Positions 19,560 to 28,028 are shown, numbered from the stretch's first letter. The stretch: 55,432 bases of DNA from Aeoliella straminimaris (GCF_024054565.1 NZ_JAMXLR010000095.1:189966-245397), one strand, 5' to 3'. Notes: generated by a model from the letters alone, not told the origin. Translations and numbers: made by a program.

Positions 19560-20666
19560 ATGGCCGACAAGCCTCAAGTCTTGATCGTCGGGGCAGGCCC
19601 CACTGGTTTATCGGCCGCGTTGTTCCTGGCGGATCTCGACATTCCGGTTCGCATCGTCGAGCAACACAGTGGCTTGTCGGAGCACAGCAAGGCGTTCGGC
19701 GTCAATCCGCGGACGCTCAGCCTGTTGGAATCGACAGGCGTAACGGAGCGGTTGTTGCGGCAAGGCCACAAGATGCGCGGCATGAATCTGTGGCGGCATG
19801 GCCGAGTGATCTTTGCAGGCGATCTCACCAAGGTCGACCACAAGTACCCTTTTATGCTCGTCCATTCGCAAGCCGACAGCGAGCGGGCGTTGGCCGACGC
19901 CGTGATCGAGCGGGGCATTCCGGTTGAGTTTAATACGCATTTCGAGTCGCTGAAAATCGAAGGCGACGGCAGTATCACCTGCAGCCTAACCCTGCCCAAC
20001 GGCGAATCGGAAAGCTACCAGGCCAATGCTCTGCTCGGCGCCGATGGTCCTCGCAGTACCGTCCGCGAGCAACTTGGCTTCGAGTACCTCGGCGATCACT
20101 TCGCGGAGCCGTGGATGGTGATCGATCTGGAGCTCGAGACCGACCTGGCCACCGACCACGCCCACCTCGAGTGGCACGACGAGGGCGCGGTGTTCATGCT
20201 TTGCATGGCCGACAACCTATGGCGGGTGGCAGGCAATGTCCTGCCAGTGACCGACTACCTTCCTGGAAACACCACGCCGGGGACCATCCGCTGGCAGAGC
20301 GAATTCCATCTGCGACACTGCGTGACCAGCCAGTTCGCCGAAGGGCCGGTGGCCCTCGCGGGCGATGCGGCGCACCTGCACTCGCCATTGGGCGGGCGCG
20401 GGATGAATCTCGGCATCGAAGATGCCTACGTATTCGCCCACCTCGTGGCTGCGGGCCGGTTGGGCGACTACCATCGACTGCGGAGTCCGGTGGTGCACTC
20501 GGTGGTTCGCCGCGTCGAGCAGATGACGCAAGTCGCCCGCGGCCGCACCAAGCTTTCGCACCTCGCGCGGCAATTTGCCCCTCTGGCTTCGGCGGCCATG
20601 AATGTGGGGGAAGGCAACTTCCGCAAGTGGGTGCTAGGGCTCGATCACCCGGTCAATCTCGAGTGA
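19560..20666 (+). CDS. FAD-dependent monooxygenase (PheA/TfdB-like fold)
   Basis: 368 residues. The dinucleotide-binding motif GAGPTG is at 11-16, the DG motif appears as LGADGPRS, and the second FAD motif GDAAHLHSPLGGRGMNLGI starts at 268. This places it in the FAD_binding_3 monooxygenases that hydroxylate aromatic or polyketide-type compounds using NAD(P)H and oxygen. The substrate is unknown. Upstream ATGs exist at 19548 (out of frame) and 19530; the start at 19560, with AGGA 12 bases upstream, matches the family N-terminus. Its end overlaps the convergent rpsU-like gene by 33 bases. Confidence 0.85.
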   Translation: MADKPQVLIVGAGPTGLSAALFLADLDIPVRIVEQHSGLSEHSKAFGVNPRTLSLLESTGVTERLLRQGHKMRGMNLWRHGRVIFAGDLTKVDHKYPFMLVHSQADSERALADAVIERGIPVEFNTHFESLKIEGDGSITCSLTLPNGESESYQANALLGADGPRSTVREQLGFEYLGDHFAEPWMVIDLELETDLATDHAHLEWHDEGAVFMLCMADNLWRVAGNVLPVTDYLPGNTTPGTIRWQSEFHLRHCVTSQFAEGPVALAGDAAHLHSPLGGRGMNLGIEDAYVFAHLVAAGRLGDYHRLRSPVVHSVVRRVEQMTQVARGRTKLSHLARQFAPLASAAMNVGEGNFRKWVLGLDHPVNLE

Positions 20667-20963
20667 AATCCTTGGGCTGGGGTGTTTGTTTGGCTTTCGA
20701 AGCTCGAACACGTCTCGCGTCGCCAGTTGTTGTCTGAGCGATAAATAGACCGTCACTGGTCCGCCCGGCTGCCGATGCTCCGCGCGCCTGGCATTCCGTT
20801 TGCGGAGGGCTTCTTTGTTGCGGCGTCGTTCACTCGGCTTCAGATAACAGCCTGGCCTCGACTTGTACCATGGGCGCCTGCTGGCGCGATGAACCACCAG
20901 GCTCAGGCGCCGAACGGCGGATTGAATCGATTCTCCTTCGCGGACCTCCACGCGTCCGGGCAT
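20634..20963 (-). CDS. rpsU: Ribosomal protein S21, divergent with C-terminal extension
   Basis: 109 residues. Residues 1-66 match S21: VEVREGESIQSAVRRL, then CYLKPSERRRNKEALRKR, very basic throughout. S21 sits near the 3' end of 16S rRNA and helps pairing with messenger Shine-Dalgarno sequences. Typical S21 ends near residue 60-70; this one continues about 40 residues with a non-basic tail. The last 33 bases overlap the end of the convergent monooxygenase gene, so the tail might be a read-on into that gene's antisense. No Shine-Dalgarno is seen before the ATG. Confidence 0.8.
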   Translation of the reverse strand: MPGRVEVREGESIQSAVRRLSLVVHRASRRPWYKSRPGCYLKPSERRRNKEALRKRNARRAEHRQPGGPVTVYLSLRQQLATRDVFELRKPNKHPSPRISLEIDRVIEP

Positions 20964-21077
20964 GCTTTGCGTCTTAGTGGCTGACGCTGTGCCAACTCAA
21001 GAGTGCGATGCTTGCGCCTCCAGCGGAGGCCGCAGTGCCAGAGAGTATACCGTTGTAATGCCGGGGCGGCCACAACA

Positions 21078-22478
21078 CTACGCAGGACGTCGGCCGCACG
21101 TCAGCAGCGCTATGGCGGCCACCCATAGCAGCAGGGTTGCTGGCTCGGGTACGGCCGCTGCTGCCAAGGAGCTTGGCGCTGAGGAGTCGGTTGCGCCGAA
21201 GTTGCGTTTCCAGGCGAGGTATTGCGTCGTGCCGACCACTTGTTGGCTGGTGTCGTTGGGCAGAGTGCCGCGATGGGCGCCAACGTTATTGCGCCACACG
21301 ACGTAGTCGGCCATGTCGACCACCCCGTCGTCGTTGAAATCGCCCGGCAGCAATTCGGTCACCGAAGTATCCAACAGCGCCCGCGCGGCGGCCGCTTGCT
21401 CGTTGAGATTCCACTCGGTGAGCGTTTCGGTCTGCACCCCCTCGCGTCCCCAGAACAAGGGATAGTGCCCGTTGGGATCGCGTTTGTTGTCGTGCATCCA
21501 CTCCATCGCGCCATGCACGGCGCTGCGCCAGGAGCGATTACCGTCCCGCAGGTAAAGGTCGTTCAGGGCGTCGACCATTTCGAAGGCCCAGTAGCTTTCG
21601 TCGTTGAGCGCGCCGGTCGAGCTGTTGAAAAAACGACCAACACCCGAGTAAGCAACTCGTTGTGCTTCGTGCAAGTAGGCTAAGTCGCCGGTGGCGTCGT
21701 AAAGTTCGATGTTGGCCGAAATGCCGATGCCCGTGGCGTTGACGATGTCGACGCCATCGGCCTGCATCGTGTCGAGTCGGAATCGCTGCCAGTAGCGGCC
21801 GCCTGCCTGTTGCACGTGCGAATTGGTCCACTCCATCAGCCGCTCGGCGTCGTCCAGGTACTGCTGTTCGCCCGTAGCGTTGTACAGCATCGCCGCGGCC
21901 CGGGCTCCTTGCAGCGTGGAGACGGTGTCTTTGGAGCCGTAGTCGCCCCGGCGGAAGTAGATGCCCCCTCCGCCGGCGTCGTCCTCGCCCGAGAGCACAA
22001 AGTCGTAGGTTTCGATGGCCCGCGTCTTGTACACCTCGTCGCCGGTCAGGTTGTAGGCCTCGACCATCGAGACCACCAGATGGCCGTTGTCGTCGTAGTA
22101 GTGATCGCTGGCAAACGCCACGGCGCTGTAGCCGCCATTGCGCCAGTAGTCGTTACGCAGTTGGTTGGAGAACGCTCGCAATTCTGGAGCGTAGGTCGTT
22201 GGATCGATTTGCACCAGCGAATCGAGCACCCGAAACTGCGTGGCGGCCGGCCACACGAACGCCCGACCGTTGGCTCCACCGTACTGCCCACCGCCCAGAT
22301 TGGCAGTCTCCGCGTAGAGGCTGGACCGTTCGAGCCGCAACGTCGACTCAATCTCCTGCGCGACTTCCATACCCCAGGCTTGCAGCGTGGCGAGTTCCAC
22401 ACCGCGCACCGCAGGGCAGATCCCCACCAACAGGGCCAACCCCAGGCCACACCGCCAAACTCGACTCAAAGATGCCAT
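21078..22478 (-). CDS. Exported GH76 glycosidase with dockerin-like segment and PEP-CTERM tail
   Basis: 466 residues from the ATG at 22478. A signal peptide (1-26) is followed by a glycoside hydrolase family 76 domain (about 30-380) whose paired catalytic aspartates are Asp129-Asp130 in DHYYDDNG. GH76 enzymes cut alpha-1,6-mannan. Next come one dockerin-like calcium loop, GDFNDDGVVDMADYVVWRNN, and a degenerate second copy, then a PEP-CTERM signal: VPEPAT, a hydrophobic helix and basic end. PEP-CTERM proteins are processed by exosortase at the membrane; no exosortase gene is in the window. Confidence 0.88.
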   Translation of the reverse strand: MASLSRVWRCGLGLALLVGICPAVRGVELATLQAWGMEVAQEIESTLRLERSSLYAETANLGGGQYGGANGRAFVWPAATQFRVLDSLVQIDPTTYAPELRAFSNQLRNDYWRNGGYSAVAFASDHYYDDNGHLVVSMVEAYNLTGDEVYKTRAIETYDFVLSGEDDAGGGGIYFRRGDYGSKDTVSTLQGARAAAMLYNATGEQQYLDDAERLMEWTNSHVQQAGGRYWQRFRLDTMQADGVDIVNATGIGISANIELYDATGDLAYLHEAQRVAYSGVGRFFNSSTGALNDESYWAFEMVDALNDLYLRDGNRSWRSAVHGAMEWMHDNKRDPNGHYPLFWGREGVQTETLTEWNLNEQAAAARALLDTSVTELLPGDFNDDGVVDMADYVVWRNNVGAHRGTLPNDTSQQVVGTTQYLAWKRNFGATDSSAPSSLAAAAVPEPATLLLWVAAIALLTCGRRPA

Positions 22479-22779
22479 CAACTCGTCTGTTCCCAATCAC
22501 GCAAAAACGCCTTGTTCCGTACGTTTTATTGTAACCGCCGGGGCTCCCCAGCACGATGGCTTGGCAGACAAAATTCCCCTCTCCCCCGAGACCTTCACGC
22601 GAGAATTGCTACGTGGACGAGAATCTGTCTCTGAGCGATCGGGGGAAGGGGGCGAGGGTGAAGAGGCTCGATCACCTGGTGGAGCCTGAGGGAACGTGGT
22701 GGTGGCTACGCGAGAAGTTGTCGCCACGAACGCCAGAAGCTCGATATGAGCGTGACGTATCCACTGATACCTGCGAGAC
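22479..22779. other. Gene-free stretch with imperfect inverted repeat
   Basis: About 300 bases between two minus-strand genes. The only structure noted is CCCCTCTCCCCCGA near 22571-22586 facing TCGGGGGAAGGGG near 22639-22652, part of a C/G-rich dispersed-repeat-like patch. No convincing gene, promoter or terminator was found. Confidence 0.5.
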
Positions 22780-24024
22780 CTACCTTCCCTGCTTCTCCTT
22801 CTTGTCGAGCAGGTTGGCCACAAGATCTTCGAGGTCCTTTCCGAGTAGTTTCTTCTCCACGATGCGTCCCTCGGGATCGAGGACGTAAATGGTGGGCCAG
22901 GAGAGTATGTTGTAGTCGCGGACGATGGGGCCTTCCGGGCCATCGTACCAGATGGGCCAGTCCATGGAGTGTTTGTCAGCCACCTCAAGAGCCTCCTCAC
23001 GCTGCTCTGCGCGACAGACGCCAAGTAGAGCGAAGGGGCGATCTTGAAACGTTTCGGCCAGCCTCTTCTCTTCGGGCACCAAAGCAAGGCAGGGACCGCA
23101 TTCGGGGAACCAAAACGACAGCACGACGACCTTACCGCGATATTCCCTCAAGTCGAGCGGTTTGCCGTGAAGGTCGGTACCCAAAATGTTCGGGGCTTCG
23201 GTGCCGACGATTAGATGTTCCAGGGCATAAAGACTCTGGGCGGCTTTCTCGCCGAGTGTGTCGAGGTTGCGGAAGGACGGAGCGGTGATTGACACCGGGA
23301 TATCTTGATGTCTCGACAGCACTTCACGAAATAACTCGATGGCATCCTGCCGATACTCCTCCGGCTTGCCTTGTTCTATGTACAGTTTCCAGTTCGGACA
23401 CTCTCTCGAACGGACGTACTCGTTGAATTCGTTGGATGAGCCGTGGCCACGACGCCGCTGACGAGTGGAGGCAATTTCATACTTCTGAGACAACATCTCC
23501 GCCAAAGCCGTGATTGCAAACCCTTGGACTTTATGTGAAGAGTCGGCATCGTTTTGTAGCTTTCGCAGAAACTGCTCTCGCCCGGGGCCGGGAAATTGGG
23601 CGGCTTGCAGGCATAGAAGAGGCAGTTCGTCGCGGTGAGTCTGGTGCATGGCCAGGATGTGCCAGACTATTTGGTCCGCGGAAAATGCTCTTTGCTCCGA
23701 ATTGCCCACTGCGTTAATACATTGCAGGATCCACTGGCAGCACTCATACGCTGCGTCGTCATCAGGATTTTCTGTTGCCAGCTTCAAGAACCGAGGCAGA
23801 AAAGACCACGCTGGCCACTCGTTGTAGGCTTGGATGCTTTGTTCAGTCGAGAGCCGTTCGCGTCCTTCAAGGGGAGTGAAGCTGCCGCGCCAGTCCTCCG
23901 CGACCTCCTCGTACTGGCTCTTTAACGCTTCAACCTGAGCTAACCTGTCCGCGTTCGCGAGCTGGGGCATGCATAGGCACACAAAAATAAGGAGCGAGTT
24001 TGAACACATTCCAGAGAATTTCAT
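22780..24024 (-). CDS. Exported TlpA-like thiol-disulfide redoxin
   Basis: 414 residues. A signal peptide (about 1-26) precedes a helical domain of about 240 residues without a recognised family. A C-terminal thioredoxin-fold domain follows (about 270-405) with the active site WFPECGPC, cysteines 309 and 312, and the cis-proline in SWPTIYVLD. It belongs to the AhpC/TSA-redoxin TlpA-like group and should work in the periplasm or on the outer side of the membrane. The long N-terminal region is common in planctomycete TlpA-like proteins. AT content is somewhat higher than in neighbours. Confidence 0.82.
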   Translation of the reverse strand: MKFSGMCSNSLLIFVCLCMPQLANADRLAQVEALKSQYEEVAEDWRGSFTPLEGRERLSTEQSIQAYNEWPAWSFLPRFLKLATENPDDDAAYECCQWILQCINAVGNSEQRAFSADQIVWHILAMHQTHRDELPLLCLQAAQFPGPGREQFLRKLQNDADSSHKVQGFAITALAEMLSQKYEIASTRQRRRGHGSSNEFNEYVRSRECPNWKLYIEQGKPEEYRQDAIELFREVLSRHQDIPVSITAPSFRNLDTLGEKAAQSLYALEHLIVGTEAPNILGTDLHGKPLDLREYRGKVVVLSFWFPECGPCLALVPEEKRLAETFQDRPFALLGVCRAEQREEALEVADKHSMDWPIWYDGPEGPIVRDYNILSWPTIYVLDPEGRIVEKKLLGKDLEDLVANLLDKKEKQGR

Positions 24025-24059
24025 AGAGCATTACCTGAGACAACTAAGGTCCAGTCTTT

Positions 24060-24098
24060 CCGAAACCGCGACATCCGCGACTCATGCCAGGCCACGAT
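24060..24098 (-). repeat. Duplicate of the 3' end of the gene at 25307
   Basis: 39 bases that repeat 25311-25349 with about five mismatches; both would encode IVAWHESR(M/V)SRFR on the minus strand. The two copies lie in direct orientation on either side of the alcohol dehydrogenase gene. The copy here lacks the rest of the gene, so it is a remnant or recombination scar. Confidence 0.6.
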
Positions 24099-24137
24099 TT
24101 TGGTGCGCGCTACCTCGTGACCCGCTACGGACTCTCC

Positions 24138-25172
24138 TTAAAACTCAATAATCGCTTTGATCACGCCATCGCGTTTGTGTTCCACCAGGTCGAAAGCCGC
24201 TTCTGTGTCGTCAAAAGCGAAGTGGTGCGTCAGCAGGTTGTCCACTTTCGCCCGGTGCCTGGCGATCAGCTGGAGTGCTGCCGGCACACAACCTCGCTGG
24301 CGGCGGACGTTCATAATCGTCAGTTCCTTGCGGCGCATCAGGTGCGGCGGGAAGTTCACTGCATCGCACTCGGGAATGCCAACGATCATCAGCAGTCCGC
24401 CTGGCTTCAGCAGTTCTATCGCCTGATCGAGAGCCGCTTGTTGGCCACAGCATTCGTACACAATGTCGAGGCCTGCTGGCTCACGGGCGAGGACTTCGGC
24501 GACTACGTCTTCGCGGCTAGGATTGCCAGCCCAGGTGGCCCCGGCCTCGCAGGCTGCCTGGCAGCGATAGTCGACTTTGTCGGTGCAATAAATCGCGCGG
24601 CATCCCATGTCTACCGCTGGCAGCATCACCGAGTGGCCGATCGGTCCCATCCCCAGAATGCCGATGGCGTGCTCCCGCTCGAGCGCCGACTGCTGTACGG
24701 TGTAAACTCCGATCGCCAGTGGTTCGGAGAACGTCGCCGCACCGAAATCGAAGTCCTCTGCAACGCGAAACACATTTGTCTCGGGCATCACCAACTGCTC
24801 GACAAGGGCACCCTCGACTTGTCCGGGGCAACCCAGGAACAAATTGTGACGGCAAGTGTTCTCTCGCCCGGTGCGACATTGGTCGCAGGTACCGCAGGAG
24901 AGCGAAGGCTCGATCGCGACGCGGTCGCCCTCAGCCACGGTCGATACCTGGGAACCGACCTCCAGCACCGTGCCCGCACATTCGTGCCCCACGGTAAAAG
25001 GATACTCCACCACCTGGTCCCCAATGCGGCCTGTGGTGTAGTAGTGCAGGTCGGAGCCACACACGCCCACGGCCCCCATCTTGATCAGCACATCGGTATC
25101 CTGCTGCAGCGTTGGAGCTGGCACCTCCCGCAACTCCAAGGTATGCAGGGCACTTAACTTGAACGACTTCAT
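24138..25172 (-). CDS. Zinc-dependent medium-chain alcohol/polyol dehydrogenase
   Basis: 344 residues. Catalytic zinc ligands are in VGVCGSDLHYY and in GHECAGTV. The structural zinc loop has four cysteines in CGTCDQCRTGRENTC, and the NAD(P) motif is GMGPIG. Layout and the HYYTTGRIGD segment are like sorbitol (L-iditol) 2-dehydrogenases. A polyol or sugar alcohol substrate is likely, but the exact one cannot be read. Short direct repeats flank the gene (24060-24098 and 25311-25349). Confidence 0.87.
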   Translation of the reverse strand: MKSFKLSALHTLELREVPAPTLQQDTDVLIKMGAVGVCGSDLHYYTTGRIGDQVVEYPFTVGHECAGTVLEVGSQVSTVAEGDRVAIEPSLSCGTCDQCRTGRENTCRHNLFLGCPGQVEGALVEQLVMPETNVFRVAEDFDFGAATFSEPLAIGVYTVQQSALEREHAIGILGMGPIGHSVMLPAVDMGCRAIYCTDKVDYRCQAACEAGATWAGNPSREDVVAEVLAREPAGLDIVYECCGQQAALDQAIELLKPGGLLMIVGIPECDAVNFPPHLMRRKELTIMNVRRQRGCVPAALQLIARHRAKVDNLLTHHFAFDDTEAAFDLVEHKRDGVIKAIIEF

Positions 25173-25306
25173 GGCGACCCCGCAAAAGAAAGACAGACGA
25201 CCCTCGCAATCAATTGTCCGACGCCTGTTACGGCTTCGTCAACCGTTGCCAGTCATTCGGTGCGATAAGTGTCGAACCCGAGAAAAGTGGATTCAGTATT
25301 CCTGCT

Positions 25307-25636
25307 CTACCGAAACCGCGACACCCGCGATTCGTGCCACGCCACGATCAGCACGATTGCCAGTCCCACGAACATGCCAAGTATCAGGCCTTGGGTGAAG
25401 CCCAGCCCCAAGCCGACGTGCACGGGGTTGAGGGACGACTCGGGTGGGATATCGAACACCGCGCGGTAGTAGCTTGGCGTGACGGTGCCCAGGACGAACC
25501 CAATTAGTCCACCGGCCAGTCCGAATCCCAGGGCGCTGAGGATCGTGATCACGAATCCACGCCGCACCGTCATGGTGGCGGGCATGGCGGAGGGATCGGG
25601 GGCCGACTTGGCTTGTGGGGAGGTGAAGGGGTTCAT
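25307..25636 (-). CDS. Small membrane protein, unknown
   Basis: 109 residues with two or three hydrophobic segments (about 28-50 and 72-98) rich in glycine, and a short soluble N-terminus. I recognise no family. The final codons are duplicated downstream of the alcohol dehydrogenase gene. The two small genes 25307 and 25663 run in the same direction 26 bases apart. Confidence 0.6.
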   Translation of the reverse strand: MNPFTSPQAKSAPDPSAMPATMTVRRGFVITILSALGFGLAGGLIGFVLGTVTPSYYRAVFDIPPESSLNPVHVGLGLGFTQGLILGMFVGLAIVLIVAWHESRVSRFR

Positions 25637-25662
25637 GGTATGAAGTCGATCTCTACAGCGAG

Positions 25663-25989
25663 CTATGGATTTGGAGGTAGACCGTACTTCTCATTGAGAT
25701 CTAGTAAGTGATGGCCAAAGATGGCTTTTGCTTCTAAGTCGACAACGATGACTAAGAAGACGTTTTTGGTGCGAGTCATAACGAGGACATGGTCATAGCG
25801 ATTGGATGCATCTCTGTAGACCTTCTCGATGAATTGATCGTGGATAGCGTTACCGAGTAAGTCATCGAGGGGGACCACTTGCACGTATGGCCAGATATCA
25901 ATCACCTCCGTGGCTGTTTGCGTGACGTTCTGCATTGGTGACGCGAACGTGGCGTGAAAGTCAGCCTCAGACAGCTTTCTTGGAATCAC
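25663..25989 (-). CDS. Unknown small soluble protein
   Basis: 108 residues, no signal peptide or membrane helix. The sequence alternates strands and helices (YDHVLVMTRTKNVFLVIVVDLE) and ends in LNEKYGLPPNP. The composition is AT-richer than most of the window, which hints at foreign origin. No family recognised. The start is the first ATG after an in-frame stop. Confidence 0.55.
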   Translation of the reverse strand: MIPRKLSEADFHATFASPMQNVTQTATEVIDIWPYVQVVPLDDLLGNAIHDQFIEKVYRDASNRYDHVLVMTRTKNVFLVIVVDLEAKAIFGHHLLDLNEKYGLPPNP

Positions 25990-26182
25990 GACCGCAGCAC
26001 CTTTGGGAGGCTAAGTTATTTCGGGACGAGCGATAGCGTCTCTTCCCGAAGTATACTCACTTCCCTGCCCTTCTGCATTCATGCCGCGGCGGGATGATGC
26101 TCCACCGCCTGCGATTCACACTTCCGTCGTGTTGTCGTGCCTTCGCGTGAGATTCAATTCCCTCCCCGGGCCTGAGAGCCCG

Positions 26183-26204
26183 ACCCTCCCGCAAGCGGGA
26201 GGGT
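26183..26204. repeat. Short perfect hairpin
   Basis: ACCCTCCCGC and its exact complement GCGGGAGGGT separated by AA. This is the common CCCTCCCGC...GCGGGAGGG palindrome seen scattered in planctomycete genomes (from memory). It could act as a terminator for nothing obvious here. Confidence 0.7.
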
Positions 26205-26357
26205 TAAGAAATGGTTGCCTCTCCGTTCCCCGCACTCACTGTGGTGATTTCATACGCTGCTCCGCCAAAACCGCGGTTGTCAAAAAATCGCCGTAGAAAT
26301 CGCCCGCACAATTGGTCCAATAATCGCGTGTCATTATGTGCACATCTAAGTGGCGAG

Positions 26358-26377
26358 CGGGGGCCGTCAGGCCCCTG
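26358..26377. repeat. Short GC hairpin of dispersed type
   Basis: An eight-pair stem, CGGGGGCC with GGCCCCTG, with one G-T pair, around the loop GTCA. The surrounding GGCGAGCGGGGGCC is a dispersed repeat sequence familiar from planctomycetes. Confidence 0.6.
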
Positions 26378-26407
26378 GTCGTCTGGAAGTTAGGTGAGTG
26401 TATCGGA

Positions 26408-26465
26408 CCCTTCGCTCCGCGAATGAGTGCCTGGGGGGCGTTACGCTCATTCGTGGAGCGAAGGG
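26408..26465. repeat. 20-bp near-perfect inverted repeat
   Basis: CCCTTCGCTCCGCGAATGAG (26408-26427) faces its complement (26446-26465) with a single G-T exchange and an 18-base loop. It could be an insertion remnant or a miniature repeat element; no gene lies inside. Confidence 0.75.
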
Positions 26466-26846
26466 CCACTAACGGAGTTTTGGGACAGCAGCAGAGTTTT
26501 GGGCCAACATGCGAGACGGGTGAAACATGCGGAGAACAACGCGGCTGGTTTTGGCACCCTCGAACTAGTTAAACCACTGCTTTTATAGGCTTAACCATTC
26601 GGGGGGTGCGACAAAACCTCCCGAGTTTTGGGCCCACGAACGTAGATCCCGGATCTGGGGTAACAACTAAACGCTGCCGGACGGCTCGTGCTGGCATTGC
26701 TTTCTGCCAAGTCGGTCTAATTTCGCTATTCCGTACGACCGATACTTTGTGTAATTACCGCGAAGGTTCCACCCGCGGCCGAGAGCGAACGACGGAAGGT
26801 TCGCCGCCGCGAACTTTGCCCACCGATCTACCGGAGTTTTGTCGCG

Positions 26847-27956
26847 ATGAACATGAAGCCAAAGTTGCGTCCCCTGTGGCAGCGTTTGCCGATCATGGGT
26901 GGCCTGGCTGGTTTGTGTGCCTGGAAGGCACTGGGGCTGCCTCGCAAGATTTTGCCCCGCGATCTGAAGAGCATCGTCAACAACTGGGATTACGAGATGT
27001 TCTCGATGATCCTGAAGTCGGGCGTGCTACGGGCGTTCATCGATCAGCCTTGCTATTTCCAGCAACCGAAGGTGATTGCTCCCAAAGCGGAAGTGGCGCC
27101 GGAGTACCGCTTGAGCCACGATCAGCTCAAGTCGTTCTATACCAACGGCTTCATCGGACCGTTCGACGCCTTCAGCCCGCAGCAGATGCAGAACTTCCGC
27201 AACGAGCTGCTGGAAGTTGAGAACACGAAGAGCGAAACGTACGGCTTTGTCACGCCGCGGGATCGTCACTTCGAGATGCCACGTCTGTGGAACTACATGA
27301 AGCATCCCGCCATTACCGAGCGGATCGCCCAGATTCTGGGACCGGACCTCTTAACGTGGCGTTCGCAGATTTTCTACAAGGGCCCGGGATCGCCATCGAT
27401 TCAATGGCACCAGGCCAGCACCTTCATGGTGGAGGACTATCAGGATCCGGCCATTTTCCCGCCGAACCTGAACGACATCTTCCAGCTCACCGTGTGGGTG
27501 GCGGTGGACGAGACGCATCACGACAACGGCTGCCTGCGGTTCCTGCCCGGCACGCACAACGCAATTCGTCCGATCACGTTTGGCGGCGAGGAAGGCTTCT
27601 ACGAAGCCGACTTCTCACTGGAGTACACCAAGGAAGAGGAAGCTCGCGCGGTGGAGGTTCCGGTCAAGCCGGGCCAGTTCATCATCTTCACCGAACGCTG
27701 CATCCACGGGTCGGGCCCCAATACCACGGACCGCCACCGTCTGGCGTTCAACCTGCGGGTGATTCCGACCAGCGTGCCGGTCTACACCGACAAGAAGTAC
27801 TACCGCAGCGTTTACAACGGCGGCAAGTATCACTTGGACAAGTGGGGCGTTGCGGTGCTGCGTGGCGAAGATCGCTACAAGCTGAGCCGCACGATTCCCG
27901 ACTACGAATTGGAGCGTACCGGCGTGGCCACCGAAGTGCTGCGTCCGGCTGCGTAG
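26847..27956 (+). CDS. SyrB2-like Fe(II)/2-oxoglutarate enzyme, candidate halogenase
   Basis: 369 residues of the phytanoyl-CoA dioxygenase fold. The first iron motif reads His188-Gln189-Ala190 in WHQAST, where hydroxylases have HxD; an alanine or glycine there is the mark of SyrB2-type halogenases, leaving room for chloride. The second iron histidine is His287 in GQFIIFTERCIHGSG, and the 2-oxoglutarate arginine is probably Arg304 (NLRVIP). The C-terminal part (GGKYHLDKWGVAVLRGED) also parallels SyrB2 as I recall it. An N-terminal extension of about 85 residues is unassigned. No NRPS or carrier protein is nearby. GGAG lies ten bases before the ATG. An SDR gene follows 72 bases later. Confidence 0.8.
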   Translation: MNMKPKLRPLWQRLPIMGGLAGLCAWKALGLPRKILPRDLKSIVNNWDYEMFSMILKSGVLRAFIDQPCYFQQPKVIAPKAEVAPEYRLSHDQLKSFYTNGFIGPFDAFSPQQMQNFRNELLEVENTKSETYGFVTPRDRHFEMPRLWNYMKHPAITERIAQILGPDLLTWRSQIFYKGPGSPSIQWHQASTFMVEDYQDPAIFPPNLNDIFQLTVWVAVDETHHDNGCLRFLPGTHNAIRPITFGGEEGFYEADFSLEYTKEEEARAVEVPVKPGQFIIFTERCIHGSGPNTTDRHRLAFNLRVIPTSVPVYTDKKYYRSVYNGGKYHLDKWGVAVLRGEDRYKLSRTIPDYELERTGVATEVLRPAA

Positions 27957-28028
27957 AACCAACGTTTCAGGTTTGCAGCAGCTTCGACTCGATCGGGTCC
28001 AAGCTGCTACGAGCAAATTCAGGAATCG

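Larger units (their letters stand above)
25990..26846. other. Gene-free region rich in palindromes
   Basis: About 850 bases with no convincing gene. It holds three separate hairpins (26183-26204, 26358-26377, 26408-26465) and four copies of GAGTTTTG(GG) (26475, 26494, 26623, 26834), the last of which overlaps the ribosome binding site of the next gene. Base composition is patchy, as in an accumulation zone for small repeats. Confidence 0.6.

Noticed and set aside
17949..19577. Long open frame opposite zwf (over 500 codons)
   Set aside because: It mirrors zwf on the other strand; composition is His/Leu/Val/Arg-rich without any domain, as expected for the shadow of a GC-rich gene.
26606..27220. 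Plus-strand frame running into the halogenase-like gene
   Set aside because: It lies in a different frame from the clear gene at 26847, and its residues look like random GC-rich translation.
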